DNA of 64,000 nucleotides from CAVQCT01 sp964520865 (GTDB lineage: Bacteria; Zixibacteria; MSB-5A5; GN15; FEB-12). The notes beneath the pieces are model-generated. The model did not search any database, was not told the DNA's origin, and saw nothing but the letters and a program-made list of their open reading frames with translations. The position numbers and the translations under genes were made by a program. Below, one piece after another: positions 51,831-59,823 of the stretch. The DNA is taken from positions 38,647 through 102,646 of the forward strand of contig CAZFOY010000004.1 in assembly GCA_964520865.1 (NCBI GenBank), written 5' to 3'. The first letter of the stretch is position 1. Each line of letters starts with the position of its first letter.

Positions 51831-53657
51831 ATGTGTGGAATTGTCGGATATGTAGGGCCCAAGCAGGCCATGCCCATTCTCATGAAGGGGTTGAAGCGCA
51901 TGGAGTATCGCGGCTATGACTCGGCCGGGATCGCCATGCTTACCGACTCCGGCCTGATGGTGGCGAAAGCGGCCGGTAAGATCAGCCGGCTCGAAGAGAT
52001 GCTCACCGACGCCACTTTCAACAGTACCCGGGGGATCGCCCACACCCGTTGGGCCACCCACGGCGAACCGACTCAACTCAACGCGCATCCGCACACCGAT
52101 GAAGCTGAAGAAATCGCCCTGGTACACAACGGGATTATCGAGAACTACCGCACCCTCAAATCATTTCTTGTCCAGAAGGGATTTCACATCCGGACCGACA
52201 CCGACACGGAGATCCTCGTCCACCTGATCCGTTTTAATTATCACGGGGATATGACCGAGGCGGTGCGGAACGCTCTGCGCCAGGTCGAAGGGACCTACGG
52301 TATTGCCGTGATGTCGTCGCTGCACCCGGATACAATCGTCGCCGCCCGCATGGGCTCGCCTCTTGTGCTCGGCATCGGCAAAGGAGAGAATTTCGTAGCT
52401 TCCGACGTCTCCGCCATGCTCGACCACACCAAGAAGGTGGTGTATCTCGAAGACGGCGAGATTGTAACAATTACGCCGAACGGCTACAAGATTACGACCA
52501 TTCAGAACGACAGCATCACCCCGCAGATCGAAGAAGTCACCTGGACGCTCGATCAGATCGAGAAGGGTGGTTACGACCATTTCATGCTCAAAGAGATTCA
52601 TGAGCAGCCGACCACTCTCAGGAACGCCATTCGCGGACGTTTGAATTTCGAGGAAGGTATTCCGCGGCTTAACGGGCTGAACCTTCAGTACGACGAACTC
52701 CGCAAAATCAAACGGATTATCATAACCGCCTGCGGGACTTCGTGGCACGCCGGACTTATCGGTGAATACATGATCGAAGAACAGGCGAGAGTGCCGGTCG
52801 AAGTTGAGTATGCTTCGGAATTCCGCTACCGTTCACCGCTCGTGGATGAGAATACGATCCTGTTCGCCATCAGCCAGTCGGGTGAGACAGCGGATACGCT
52901 TGCCGCCATGCGCGAGGCCGAAAAGCAGGGTGCAACCGTGCTCGGTTTGGTGAATGTGGTAGGTTCCACGATCGCCCGTGAGACCGACGGCGGGGTCTAT
53001 CTCCACGCCGGACCGGAGATCGGAGTAGCTTCGACTAAAGCTTTTACATCTCAGGTGATGGTCCTTTCGCTAATCAGCACCCTCCTTGCTCGTATGCGCC
53101 ACCTGTCGGTGCAGGCGGGACAGGAAGTGATCGACAATCTCCAGCGTATCCCGGATCAGGTTGAACAGATCCTGCAGAATAGCGCCGAGATCGAGAAGAT
53201 CGCGCAGGAATATTATCCTTCGAATAATTTCCTCTATCTCGGCCGCGGAATCAATTTCCCGGTGGCGCTCGAAGGTGCCCTCAAGCTAAAGGAAATTTCC
53301 TACATTCATGCCGAGGGATATCCGGCGGCGGAGATGAAGCACGGACCGATCGCACTGATCGACGAAAACATGCCGGTGGTGGTAATCGCACTGCAGGATC
53401 CGGTGTACGACAAAGTTATGTCGAATATCGCCGAGATCAAGGCGCGTAACGGAAACGTTATCGCGATAGCCACCGAAGGAGATACCGAGATTGCCGAGCG
53501 GGTCAATCATGTGATCTACATACCGAAGACCAATCGGTTGCTCACGCCGCTGCTTTCGATCGTTCCTCTGCAATTGCTGGCGTATCATATCGCCGTCCTT
53601 CGCGGATGTCATGTCGACCAGCCGAGGAACCTTGCCAAATCGGTGACAGTCGAATAG
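51831..53657 (+). CDS. glmS: Glutamine-fructose-6-phosphate aminotransferase (isomerizing)
   Basis: Makes glucosamine-6-phosphate from fructose-6-phosphate and glutamine, the entry to UDP-GlcNAc. The 608-residue protein begins MCGIVGYVG, with Cys2 as the amidotransferase nucleophile, and has the glutaminase motifs MEYRGYDSAGIA and THGEPTQLNAHPH. Two SIS isomerase domains follow (TACGTSWHAG near 305, SQSGETADTL near 350). The C-terminus LAKSVTVE is the conserved family end. It starts at ATG 51831. A terminator hairpin follows. No glmS ribozyme is seen in the 15-base gap upstream. Confidence 0.97.
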   Translation: MCGIVGYVGPKQAMPILMKGLKRMEYRGYDSAGIAMLTDSGLMVAKAAGKISRLEEMLTDATFNSTRGIAHTRWATHGEPTQLNAHPHTDEAEEIALVHNGIIENYRTLKSFLVQKGFHIRTDTDTEILVHLIRFNYHGDMTEAVRNALRQVEGTYGIAVMSSLHPDTIVAARMGSPLVLGIGKGENFVASDVSAMLDHTKKVVYLEDGEIVTITPNGYKITTIQNDSITPQIEEVTWTLDQIEKGGYDHFMLKEIHEQPTTLRNAIRGRLNFEEGIPRLNGLNLQYDELRKIKRIIITACGTSWHAGLIGEYMIEEQARVPVEVEYASEFRYRSPLVDENTILFAISQSGETADTLAAMREAEKQGATVLGLVNVVGSTIARETDGGVYLHAGPEIGVASTKAFTSQVMVLSLISTLLARMRHLSVQAGQEVIDNLQRIPDQVEQILQNSAEIEKIAQEYYPSNNFLYLGRGINFPVALEGALKLKEISYIHAEGYPAAEMKHGPIALIDENMPVVVIALQDPVYDKVMSNIAEIKARNGNVIAIATEGDTEIAERVNHVIYIPKTNRLLTPLLSIVPLQLLAYHIAVLRGCHVDQPRNLAKSVTVE

Positions 53658-53684
53658 CAATCACACTCGTATAGCACGATTACC

Positions 53685-53719
53685 GGCCGGATGATTGATA
53701 ATCATCCGGCCGTCTTGTT
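53685..53719 (+). terminator. Terminator-like hairpin after glmS
   Basis: Perfect 11-bp stem GGCCGGATGAT (53685-53695) with ATCATCCGGCC (53701-53711), loop TGATA, followed by GTCTTGTT. The T-run is poor but the position right after the glmM-glmS unit supports termination. Confidence 0.65.
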
Positions 53720-53755
53720 ATTTGGCCGAGAGATTCCATTTGCCGAAGCCCACGT

Positions 53756-53845
53756 CAGCAATCGTAGGTCAGGAGGCCTGCCCTCCTGACATTTGTGCCG
53801 AAACGTCCGCTCGTGAATGTCAGGAACACAGGGTTTGACATACGG
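53756..53845. repeat. Dispersed repeat copy A
   Basis: Near-identical to 55643-55734 over about 80 bases, with the same hairpin GTCAGGAGG-N5-CCTCCTGAC. The second hairpin is decayed here: the segment reads CAGGAACACAGGGTTTGAC instead of the intact GTTCCTGAC arm found in copy B. Confidence 0.85.
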
Positions 53846-53860
53846 CCTAACCGAAAAACA

Positions 53861-53917
53861 GTCATCACGAGGCGCCCATCACACCGGTTAGGCGTGAAGC
53901 CGTCGTGATCTCGACTT
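53861..53917. repeat. Inverted copy of the repeat at 131-187
   Basis: Read as reverse complement, this 57-bp segment matches 131-187 with few differences, sharing the blocks GACGGCTTCACGCCT and CGCCTCGTGATGAC. It links the two repeat-rich regions about 54 kb apart. Confidence 0.75.
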
Positions 53918-54618
53918 CATCTCTTGTCCGGGCGCGACCATTCGGCTGGGTTCCTGATGCACACTGGTGACAAATGGCAGTGTTGTAGGGAAGACTCGCT
54001 TCGAGCCTGCCGTTGGATGTCTGGATTGCCGGCATCTTCTTGTAGGGCACCCTCGTCTTCGAGCGTGCCGTTCAATGTCAGGAACACAGGGTTCCTGACA
54101 TTGTATCGCGATGTTGTAGCTGCCAATATCACCGCGGGTAGGTCAAAACCCCCGCCGCTTGGCGGGCGGTTTTGACTTCCTCAAAGGGTGTATCAGAGCT
54201 GCGGTATCGGAGATTCTGAATGTCAAGACCGCAAGGGTTTTGACCTACTCGGCTAAACTCACCCTCACCCTGTATCCCTCTCCCAGAGGGAGAGGGAGAA
54301 GAGACGGCAAACCTTCCCATTGTCAGAACGAACGTAAGCGATGTATCCGGTCTATAATGTAAACCATGATCCCGGTTTAGTCTTCTTTCTCCCCTCACCC
54401 TGGGAGAGGGGCCGGGGGTGAGGGAAGATTGCCTGCGATAATCCTTCCTGATACGTCCCTGCGATAGGCGATTTTCAGCGAATGGCTGTTGCTGTTCGTC
54501 TGTAAGTAGAGTATTCTGAGTTGTACAATCGGGGGCGGGAGGAGATTCTCGGCTGACGTAACCCGGGCTCTTCATCCGTACCAACAGGGTTTCCCGGCCG
54601 CATACAGGGGAGATGACA

Positions 54619-55464
54619 ATGAACTGTATTCATACTCGGATATTTGCATTAGTCGTGATATCCGCTCTGACGCTGCTCGCGGGGAGCGCGCCTGCACAGT
54701 CTCAGAGGCTGAAGCTCGAAATTGGACTCTCGCAGACTCAGTATTTGCTCTATGAGCCGGTTTATGTGGATGTTACACTGACCAATTTGACAAGCGACAC
54801 GGTGAAAACTATAGTGATGGATCCAATTGCAGGATACCACTCACTGGACATAGAACTGATCAATGAGAAGGGAGATACTCTTAACTACACCGGACCTATC
54901 GCGACAATGAGTCCGGATTTCTTCAAGGGCGAGCTGATGCAACCCGGTGAGACTTGGTATGTTTGCTCCGGACTTCTCGGGATATATGGCGTTCGCGATA
55001 AGGGCATGGTAGCGCATACATTCTTTCCGTACTTGCCGACCGGAATCTATCGAATCAGAGCATGCCATACGGGAGTGTGTTCACAACAGCTCGAATTCGA
55101 AGTGGTCAATCCCGAGGGGGAGGAAAGGACTGTCTACGATGAGATGATGGCCGCGTACGGCCGAAACGACGAGCCGGCATTGCGTCCGGGGAAGCTTGCT
55201 CCGAGGCTCGAAGAGTTCCTTGCCAAATTCCCTCGGAATGCATATTCGGAAAAGGTCTCATATAATTTGGCAATCGCAACGGGAGATTACTTAACCTTTC
55301 TCGAGCGGTTTCCAAACTCAGGTTACACACAGGGGGCAATATCTTATATCGTGAATTCCGTATCTGACAAAGAGGAGTTCCTAAAGAAAGTTACTGCAGA
55401 TCATCCTGGCACTCGGAGTGCTAAGTTCGCGGAGCAGTTATTGAAAAGGAGGGAGAAGAAATGA
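54619..55464 (+). CDS. Exported protein of unknown function with beta-sandwich-like N-terminus
   Basis: Not recognised. A 281-residue protein with a signal peptide (IFALVVISALTLLAGSAPAQS). ATG 54619 is chosen because GGGGAG (54607-54612) ends 6 bases before it, while the in-frame ATG at 54613 would touch that site. The N-terminal half (about residues 25-170) looks like a beta-sandwich for protein-protein contact, with YLLYEPVYVDVTLTNLTSDT. The C-terminal part is helical and TPR-like (KFPRNAYSEKVSYNLAIATG). It overlaps the next small frame by 4 bases. It sits in accessory repeat-rich DNA. Confidence 0.7.
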   Translation: MNCIHTRIFALVVISALTLLAGSAPAQSQRLKLEIGLSQTQYLLYEPVYVDVTLTNLTSDTVKTIVMDPIAGYHSLDIELINEKGDTLNYTGPIATMSPDFFKGELMQPGETWYVCSGLLGIYGVRDKGMVAHTFFPYLPTGIYRIRACHTGVCSQQLEFEVVNPEGEERTVYDEMMAAYGRNDEPALRPGKLAPRLEEFLAKFPRNAYSEKVSYNLAIATGDYLTFLERFPNSGYTQGAISYIVNSVSDKEEFLKKVTADHPGTRSAKFAEQLLKRREKK

Positions 55465-55676
55465 GATGGATATATTGCGCCGTCACAAGCATGCTGATGT
55501 CTCTGGTGAGCGCACTGAGTGCGTCCGGACAGACTCATAGCGACCTTGCCCTCATTGAGAGGCCGATCTATGAGAACCCACAGATTATGAAATTAACCCG
55601 GGGCATTTCCAAGGACTATTGGAATAAGCGACTCTTCTGTACCAGCAGTCGTAGGTCAGGAGGCCTGCCCTCCTGA
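55461..55676 (+). pseudogene. Truncated exported-protein gene interrupted by a dispersed repeat
   Basis: The frame starts at ATG 55461 in an ATGA overlap with the upstream gene and encodes a signal peptide (MLMSLVSALSASGQT) followed by about 35 protein-like residues. At 55643 it enters dispersed repeat copy B, which supplies the last residues (SSRRSGGLPS) and the stop at 55676. No continuation of the gene is seen beyond the repeat. The most likely reading is an operon gene cut short by insertion of the repeat, or by a deletion bounded by it. The original function is unknown. Confidence 0.65.
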
Positions 55677-55734
55677 CATTTGTGCCGAAACGTCCGTTTG
55701 TGAATGTCAGGAACACAGGGTTCCTGACCTACGG
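55643..55734. repeat. Dispersed repeat copy B with two intact hairpins
   Basis: Contains both hairpins in full: GTCAGGAGG-N5-CCTCCTGAC (55655-55677) and GTCAGGAAC-N5-GTTCCTGAC (55706-55728). Very similar to 53756-53845. It lies at the 3' end of the truncated gene at 55461. Confidence 0.85.
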
Positions 55735-55832
55735 TAGATGCCTATCTCGTAGCCCACGTCAGCGAGGAGGGCGACAGCCCGAACGATCGCCACGTGGCTA
55801 ATGTAATAGGGGACCCGACCCTCGAGATCCGC

Positions 55833-56027
55833 CTATTCCGACGGTTCGTCGAAATCGGATTTGCCTTTGCGCATTTTGGTGAAAACGAGTGAGTAAGTTC
55901 CCTTGAGGATCTTGCCGACCACTTCGGTGAAGCGCGATGGAGTCAACTGCTGGAGGCTGTAAAGCGGCCAGGCTTCTCGGGGAGAGTTTTTGGTGACTTC
56001 GGGGTCTTTTTTCTTTCGACGCGGCAT
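55833..56027 (-). CDS. Small basic protein of unknown function
   Basis: A 64-residue frame with a CTGGAG ribosome-binding site about 6 bases upstream of the ATG at 56027. The N-terminus is very basic (MPRRKKKDPEVTK). The middle has TPSRFTEVVGKILKGTYSLV, an amphipathic stretch, and the end is acidic. No family is recognised, and no cysteine or membrane segment is present. The codon pattern and the ribosome-binding site make it plausible. It lies between repeat-rich DNA and the acyl-CoA dehydrogenase gene. Confidence 0.5.
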   Translation of the reverse strand: MPRRKKKDPEVTKNSPREAWPLYSLQQLTPSRFTEVVGKILKGTYSLVFTKMRKGKSDFDEPSE

Positions 56028-56145
56028 TCCAGTCTCCAGGCGCTCCGGGTTCGCAGCAATTTGCGTTACAACCCGGACTTACTACTCTATTGTTAAACGA
56101 GCCACAGCGTGGCTGTGTTCCGTGGACTGATTTAGCGTCGCCGGG

Positions 56146-57348
56146 CTACTGATCTACCTTCGGCAGATCTTTAGGCAGTTCCTTGTCCTCCCTGAATCCA
56201 AGAGCGTAATCCGCCTGCATCAGCGTATGAATCTCACGTGTCCCTTCGTAGATCGAGGCTCCCTTGGAGTTGCGGTAGAATCGTTCGACCGGATATTCGT
56301 CCGAAAACCCGTAGGCACCATGGACTTGTACCGCATTGGCTGCCGCCGCTTCGGCTTCGCGGCAGGCGATCCATTTTGCCAGCGATGTCGCCTTGGTTGA
56401 CCGTTTTCCCTGGTTCTTCAGCCAGCCGGCTTTCATCCAGAGATATGAACTGTACTCATAGGCCGCTTCCATGTTGGCGATCATCTGCTTGACCAGTTGG
56501 TGCTCTTCAATATTGACGCCGAAAGTCTGGCGCTGTTTAGCGTACGATACCGAAGCATCGCGGCAGGCCCTGATAAGTCCGCACGATCCGGCCGCCACCG
56601 TGTATCTGCCCTGGTCGAGGCAGAACATGGCGATCTTGAATCCGGCGCCTTCCTTGTCCACCCGATTCGCCTCGGGAACTTTGACATCCTGGAATGAAAT
56701 GTATCCGGTATTACCGGCGCGGACACCCAACTTTCCGTGGATCGTTCCGGTGGTAACGCCGTCCCAGCCACGCTCTACTATGAAGGCCGTGAGTCCGCTG
56801 TGATCGCGCTTCTTCTTCTTATCCAAATCCGTCCAGGCGAACACGAGGAAATAATCGGCGACATCGGCAAGGGAAATCCACATTTTCTCGCCGTTAAGCA
56901 GATAAGAATCCCCCTGTTTCACCGCCGTGCTCTGGATGCCGATCGCATCCGAGCCGGCCGCCGGTTCGGTCAATCCGAAAGTGGCAATTTTCTCACCTTT
57001 AGCCGCCGGAGTCAAATATTTCTGTTTCTGCTCTTCGCTGGCGAAAGTGAGTACCGGCAGGGAGAAGAGCCCGATATGGACGGACAGGATCACTCGCGCC
57101 GAGGTGTCGGCATGTTCCAGTTCTTCCGATGCGAGTCCCAGCGAAATATAGTCCATTCCCAGTCCGCCGTACTGCTCCGGAATACAAAATCCCAGCAGGT
57201 TGGCCTTGGCCATGGCCGGAAGAAGGTCCGGATTGAGCTTCTGCGAGCGATCGTACTCCGCGATACTCGGCCGGACGACTTTCTGCGCGATATCCCGCGC
57301 CATGTCCCTCACCGCCAACTGATTTTCGGTGAATGAGAAATCTATCAT
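56146..57348 (-). CDS. Acyl-CoA dehydrogenase
   Basis: FAD-dependent dehydrogenase of 400 residues that oxidises acyl-CoA to enoyl-CoA and passes electrons to ETF. It has FGLTEPAAGSDAIG (flavin/substrate contact, near residue 128), WISLADVADYFLVFAW near 165 and the C-terminal QVHGAYGFSDEYPVERFYR. The catalytic Glu is in SIYEGTREIHTLM (near 371). The position of the Glu fits the short- to medium-chain type. It starts at ATG 57348 on a leader of about 36 nt with AAGGAG. A consensus promoter and a palindrome lie upstream. With the enzymes at 58045 and 58942 it covers three of the four beta-oxidation steps. Confidence 0.93.
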   Translation of the reverse strand: MIDFSFTENQLAVRDMARDIAQKVVRPSIAEYDRSQKLNPDLLPAMAKANLLGFCIPEQYGGLGMDYISLGLASEELEHADTSARVILSVHIGLFSLPVLTFASEEQKQKYLTPAAKGEKIATFGLTEPAAGSDAIGIQSTAVKQGDSYLLNGEKMWISLADVADYFLVFAWTDLDKKKKRDHSGLTAFIVERGWDGVTTGTIHGKLGVRAGNTGYISFQDVKVPEANRVDKEGAGFKIAMFCLDQGRYTVAAGSCGLIRACRDASVSYAKQRQTFGVNIEEHQLVKQMIANMEAAYEYSSYLWMKAGWLKNQGKRSTKATSLAKWIACREAEAAAANAVQVHGAYGFSDEYPVERFYRNSKGASIYEGTREIHTLMQADYALGFREDKELPKDLPKVDQ

Positions 57349-57390
57349 GAGAGAATTGGCTCCTTTGGTAGTCGTGGTAAGTTCTGTGAG

Positions 57391-57419
57391 TATATACGTA
57401 ATGGCGGGTGCATTGTCAA
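57391..57419 (-). promoter_or_regulatory. Consensus promoter of the acyl-CoA dehydrogenase gene
   Basis: Minus strand: -35 TTGACA (57414-57419), 17-bp spacer, -10 TATATA (57391-57396). Confidence 0.65.
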
Positions 57420-57423
57420 ACTA

Positions 57424-57438
57424 TTGTCCCCGGGACAA
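57424..57438. promoter_or_regulatory. Candidate operator, 15-bp palindrome between divergent genes
   Basis: TTGTCCC C GGGACAA, a perfect inverted repeat with 7-bp arms. It ends 4 bases upstream of the -35 box of the acyl-CoA dehydrogenase promoter and lies about 38 bases before the -35 of the divergent GNAT gene. Such a site fits a dimeric repressor or activator; which protein binds is unknown. Confidence 0.5.
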
Positions 57439-57475
57439 ATCCCTGTCGAAACCACCGATTCCTCTTCGTACCCGG

Positions 57476-57504
57476 TTGCCCGGCAGTCGGTTTTTACATA
57501 TATT
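57476..57504 (+). promoter_or_regulatory. Predicted promoter of the GNAT gene
   Basis: -35 TTGCCC (57476-57481), 17-bp spacer, -10 TATATT (57499-57504). The leader would be about 19 nt with AAAGGGA before the GTG at 57530. Confidence 0.45.
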
Positions 57505-57529
57505 GCGGCTCTAATTCGAAAGGGATGTC

Positions 57530-58006
57530 GTGAGCGAGCGGACCCATATAAAGGCCGACATCATCGCCTACTCCCGGGAATACGCGGAGGTGGTTCGGTC
57601 ATGGATCGATTGCGAAGAAACGTATAGTCTCGTCTGCCAGGGGAAGGATTTCCCCCCTCCGGAAGATGTCGTGGAGTCCTGGCAGCGGGAAGGGGTCATG
57701 TCGTTTCTGCTTTTTGCCGACCGCAAGCCGGTGGCCTATGCCGAGTTCTGGAAGCGGCCCCAGGAACTTGCGTTGCAGGTGGCCCATCTTATAGTCGATC
57801 CTTACAAACGGTCCGAGGGATACGGCACTAAAATGCTGCAGTTGCTCTACGACCGGGCGGCCTCGAGACGCGACGTTGCGAAAGTAGTCATGAATATTTA
57901 CAACGACAACCCAATTGCGGTAGGCTGTTTCCTCAAGGCCGGTTTTGAACTTGCCGGCACTACGAATTACACCGAGGGGCTCAGAATGGTCAGGTACGTC
58001 AAATAG
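57530..58006 (+). CDS. GNAT-family N-acetyltransferase
   Basis: A 158-residue acetyltransferase of the GNAT fold. The acetyl-CoA pyrophosphate loop is in HLIVDPYKRSEGYGTKMLQLL (motif R-x-x-G-x-G, near residue 92), followed by the expected strand-helix KVVMNIYNDNPIAVGCFLKAGF. It starts at GTG 57530 with AAAGGGA upstream. Substrate unknown. It lies between divergent acyl-CoA dehydrogenase and the 3-hydroxyacyl-CoA dehydrogenase gene and may be cotranscribed with the latter. Confidence 0.87.
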   Translation: MSERTHIKADIIAYSREYAEVVRSWIDCEETYSLVCQGKDFPPPEDVVESWQREGVMSFLLFADRKPVAYAEFWKRPQELALQVAHLIVDPYKRSEGYGTKMLQLLYDRAASRRDVAKVVMNIYNDNPIAVGCFLKAGFELAGTTNYTEGLRMVRYVK

Positions 58007-58044
58007 AATTCACTTAAGATGCAATAATACGGATGGAGAGTGTG

Positions 58045-58899
58045 ATGATTAAAAAAGTAGGTATTGTAGGATTCGGACAGATGGGCTCGGGAATCGGCCA
58101 GGTCTCGGCGGCCGCCGGCTATCAGGTGACGGCGCTCGAGGTCTCCGATGAGGTGTTTCAAAGAGGGTTGGGCTACATTACCAGGTCACTTGACAAAGCG
58201 ATCGAAAAAGGGAAAGCGGATCAGGCATTCAAGGACAAAGTGCTCGGGAATATCAAGAAAGCGTCCGGGTTTGCCGATCTCGCCGACTGCGATATCGTTT
58301 GCGAAGCGGTGATCGAAAACATGGACGTCAAAAAAGAGGTGTTCGTCAATCTGGACAAAACGTGCAAGCCGGAAACGATTCTTGCTTCGAATACTTCATC
58401 GCTGCCGATCGGTGATATGGCAGCTTCGACTTCGCGGCGCGATCGCTTTCTCGGACTTCACTTTTTCAACCCGGTACCGATCATGAAACTTTGCGAAGTT
58501 GTCAAGACGCTCGATACTTCGGAAGAGACCTTCAAGACTGCCTACGGTTTCGCTGAATCAGTAGGCAAGACTGCGGTTACGGCCAAAGATTCCCCCGGTT
58601 TCATCGTGAACGTTCTGCTGGTGCCGTATCTGCTTGATGCGATCAAGCAGCTTGAGCGCGGGTTGGCGAGCCGCGAAGATATCGATAACGGCATGATGCT
58701 CGGATGCGGGCACCCGATGGGTCCGTTGACCCTGACCGACTTCATCGGACTCGACACGATTCTGTATATCGCCGACATCATGTTCGAGGAGTTTAAAGAC
58801 TCGCACTATGCCGCGCCGCCGTTGCTCCGCCGGATGGTGAATGCCGGGTACCTCGGCAAGAAGACAAAGAGAGGGTTTTACGACTATTCGAAGAAGTAG
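58045..58899 (+). CDS. 3-hydroxyacyl-CoA (3-hydroxybutyryl-CoA) dehydrogenase
   Basis: NAD-dependent enzyme of 284 residues that oxidises 3-hydroxyacyl-CoA. The Rossmann motif is VGIVGFGQMGSGIGQ at the N-terminus, the catalytic pair Glu/His is around HFFNPVPIMKLCEVV (near residue 138), and the C-terminal dimer domain has NGMMLGCGHPMGPLTLTDFIGLD. Start ATG 58045 has GGAG about 6 bases upstream; ATG 58033 is in frame but would overlap that site. It precedes the enoyl-CoA hydratase by 42 bases. Confidence 0.94.
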   Translation: MIKKVGIVGFGQMGSGIGQVSAAAGYQVTALEVSDEVFQRGLGYITRSLDKAIEKGKADQAFKDKVLGNIKKASGFADLADCDIVCEAVIENMDVKKEVFVNLDKTCKPETILASNTSSLPIGDMAASTSRRDRFLGLHFFNPVPIMKLCEVVKTLDTSEETFKTAYGFAESVGKTAVTAKDSPGFIVNVLLVPYLLDAIKQLERGLASREDIDNGMMLGCGHPMGPLTLTDFIGLDTILYIADIMFEEFKDSHYAAPPLLRRMVNAGYLGKKTKRGFYDYSKK

Positions 58900-58941
58900 C
58901 GGCGAATATTCGGACGAATTGAACGATAAAGGAACAGTCAG

Positions 58942-59727
58942 ATGAACGAATACAAGAATCTGTTGGTCGAGACGAAAGAGCATGTCCTGATTGTCAGGAT
59001 CAATCGGGAGCGTGCGCTCAATGCGCTCAACAAAGAGATCATCGGCGAACTTCAGCAGTTATTCAGCTATTACTGGATGGATGACACAGTCAAGTGTGTC
59101 GTTATCACCGGCGCCGGCGAGAAGGCGTTCGTCGCTGGTGCGGATATCAGCGAGCTGGCCGATCTCGATGTTCGCAGTGGAAACGAACTTTCAGCACGCG
59201 GTCTCTATCTCATGAAGACGATCCAGAATTTCCCCAAGCCGGTAATCGCGGCGATCAACGGTTTTGCCCTCGGTGGCGGATGCGAGCTGGCTATGGCCTG
59301 CGATATCCGTCTGGCATCGGAAAAAGCCAAGCTGGGACAGCCCGAAGTCAATCTCGGCATTATCCCCGGCTATGGCGGCACCCAACGCCTGCCGAGGCTG
59401 GTGGGGCGCGGCAAAGCGATGGAACTTATTCTGACCGGTCAGATTATCGATGCCGCCGAGGCGCATCGTATCGGGTTGGTCGACGAAGTCTATCCGCCGG
59501 AGCAATTGATGGACAAAGCGCTTGAAATGGCAAACCTGATTTGCACCAAGGCGCCGGTCGCTATCGTGCTGGCAAAAGAGACGATCAATCGCGGAATCGA
59601 AGGAAGTCTTTCTTACGGCTGCGATCTGGAGAAAGCCAACTTTGCGCAACTGTGCGGGACGGGCGACAAGAACGAAGGAATGGAAGCATTCCTTGAAAAG
59701 CGTCCGGCCAAGTTCACCGGCAAATAG
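58942..59727 (+). CDS. Enoyl-CoA hydratase/isomerase (crotonase family)
   Basis: A 261-residue crotonase-fold enzyme that hydrates enoyl-CoA to 3-hydroxyacyl-CoA. The first oxyanion-hole segment is AFVAGADISELADL (near residue 65), and the catalytic Glu pair lies in FALGGGCELAMACDIRLAS (near 108) and QPEVNLGIIPGYGGTQRLPR (near 133). All key residues of the hydratase type are present. It follows the 3-hydroxyacyl-CoA dehydrogenase gene on the same transcript and ends at a strong terminator. Confidence 0.94.
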   Translation: MNEYKNLLVETKEHVLIVRINRERALNALNKEIIGELQQLFSYYWMDDTVKCVVITGAGEKAFVAGADISELADLDVRSGNELSARGLYLMKTIQNFPKPVIAAINGFALGGGCELAMACDIRLASEKAKLGQPEVNLGIIPGYGGTQRLPRLVGRGKAMELILTGQIIDAAEAHRIGLVDEVYPPEQLMDKALEMANLICTKAPVAIVLAKETINRGIEGSLSYGCDLEKANFAQLCGTGDKNEGMEAFLEKRPAKFTGK

Positions 59728-59757
59728 ACAACTCGATTCGCGTTAGATGACTAAAAG

Positions 59758-59798
59758 CAAAGCATCGCCGGTGAATAGCCGGCGGTGCTTTGTCGTTT
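59758..59798 (+). terminator. Strong hairpin terminator after the enoyl-CoA hydratase gene
   Basis: A 14-bp stem (59758-59771 with 59779-59792, one G-T pair), loop TGAATAG, followed by TCGTTTCC. An A-rich stretch precedes it, so it could act in both directions. Confidence 0.75.
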
Positions 59799-59823
59799 CC
59801 GGGTTCAATTGAGAGCGTGTATT

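Larger units (their letters stand above)
53720..54618. repeat. Repeat-rich non-coding region with dispersed palindromic elements
   Basis: About 900 bp without a credible gene. It holds several hairpin units: GTCAGGAGG-N5-CCTCCTGAC (53768-53790), GTCAGGAAC-N5-GTTCCTGAC (54077-54099), GTCAAAACC...GGTTTTGAC with an inner stem (54142-54176), GTCAAGACC-N5-GGTTTTGAC (54222-54244), CCCTCTCCC-N3-GGGAGAGGG (54276-54296) and CCCTCACCC-N15-GGGTGAGGG (54392-54424). The segment 53861-53917 is an inverted copy of the repeat at 131-187. Fragments of the same words are scattered in between, which gives the region a patchwork look. A nested series of insertions is likely. Confidence 0.75.
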
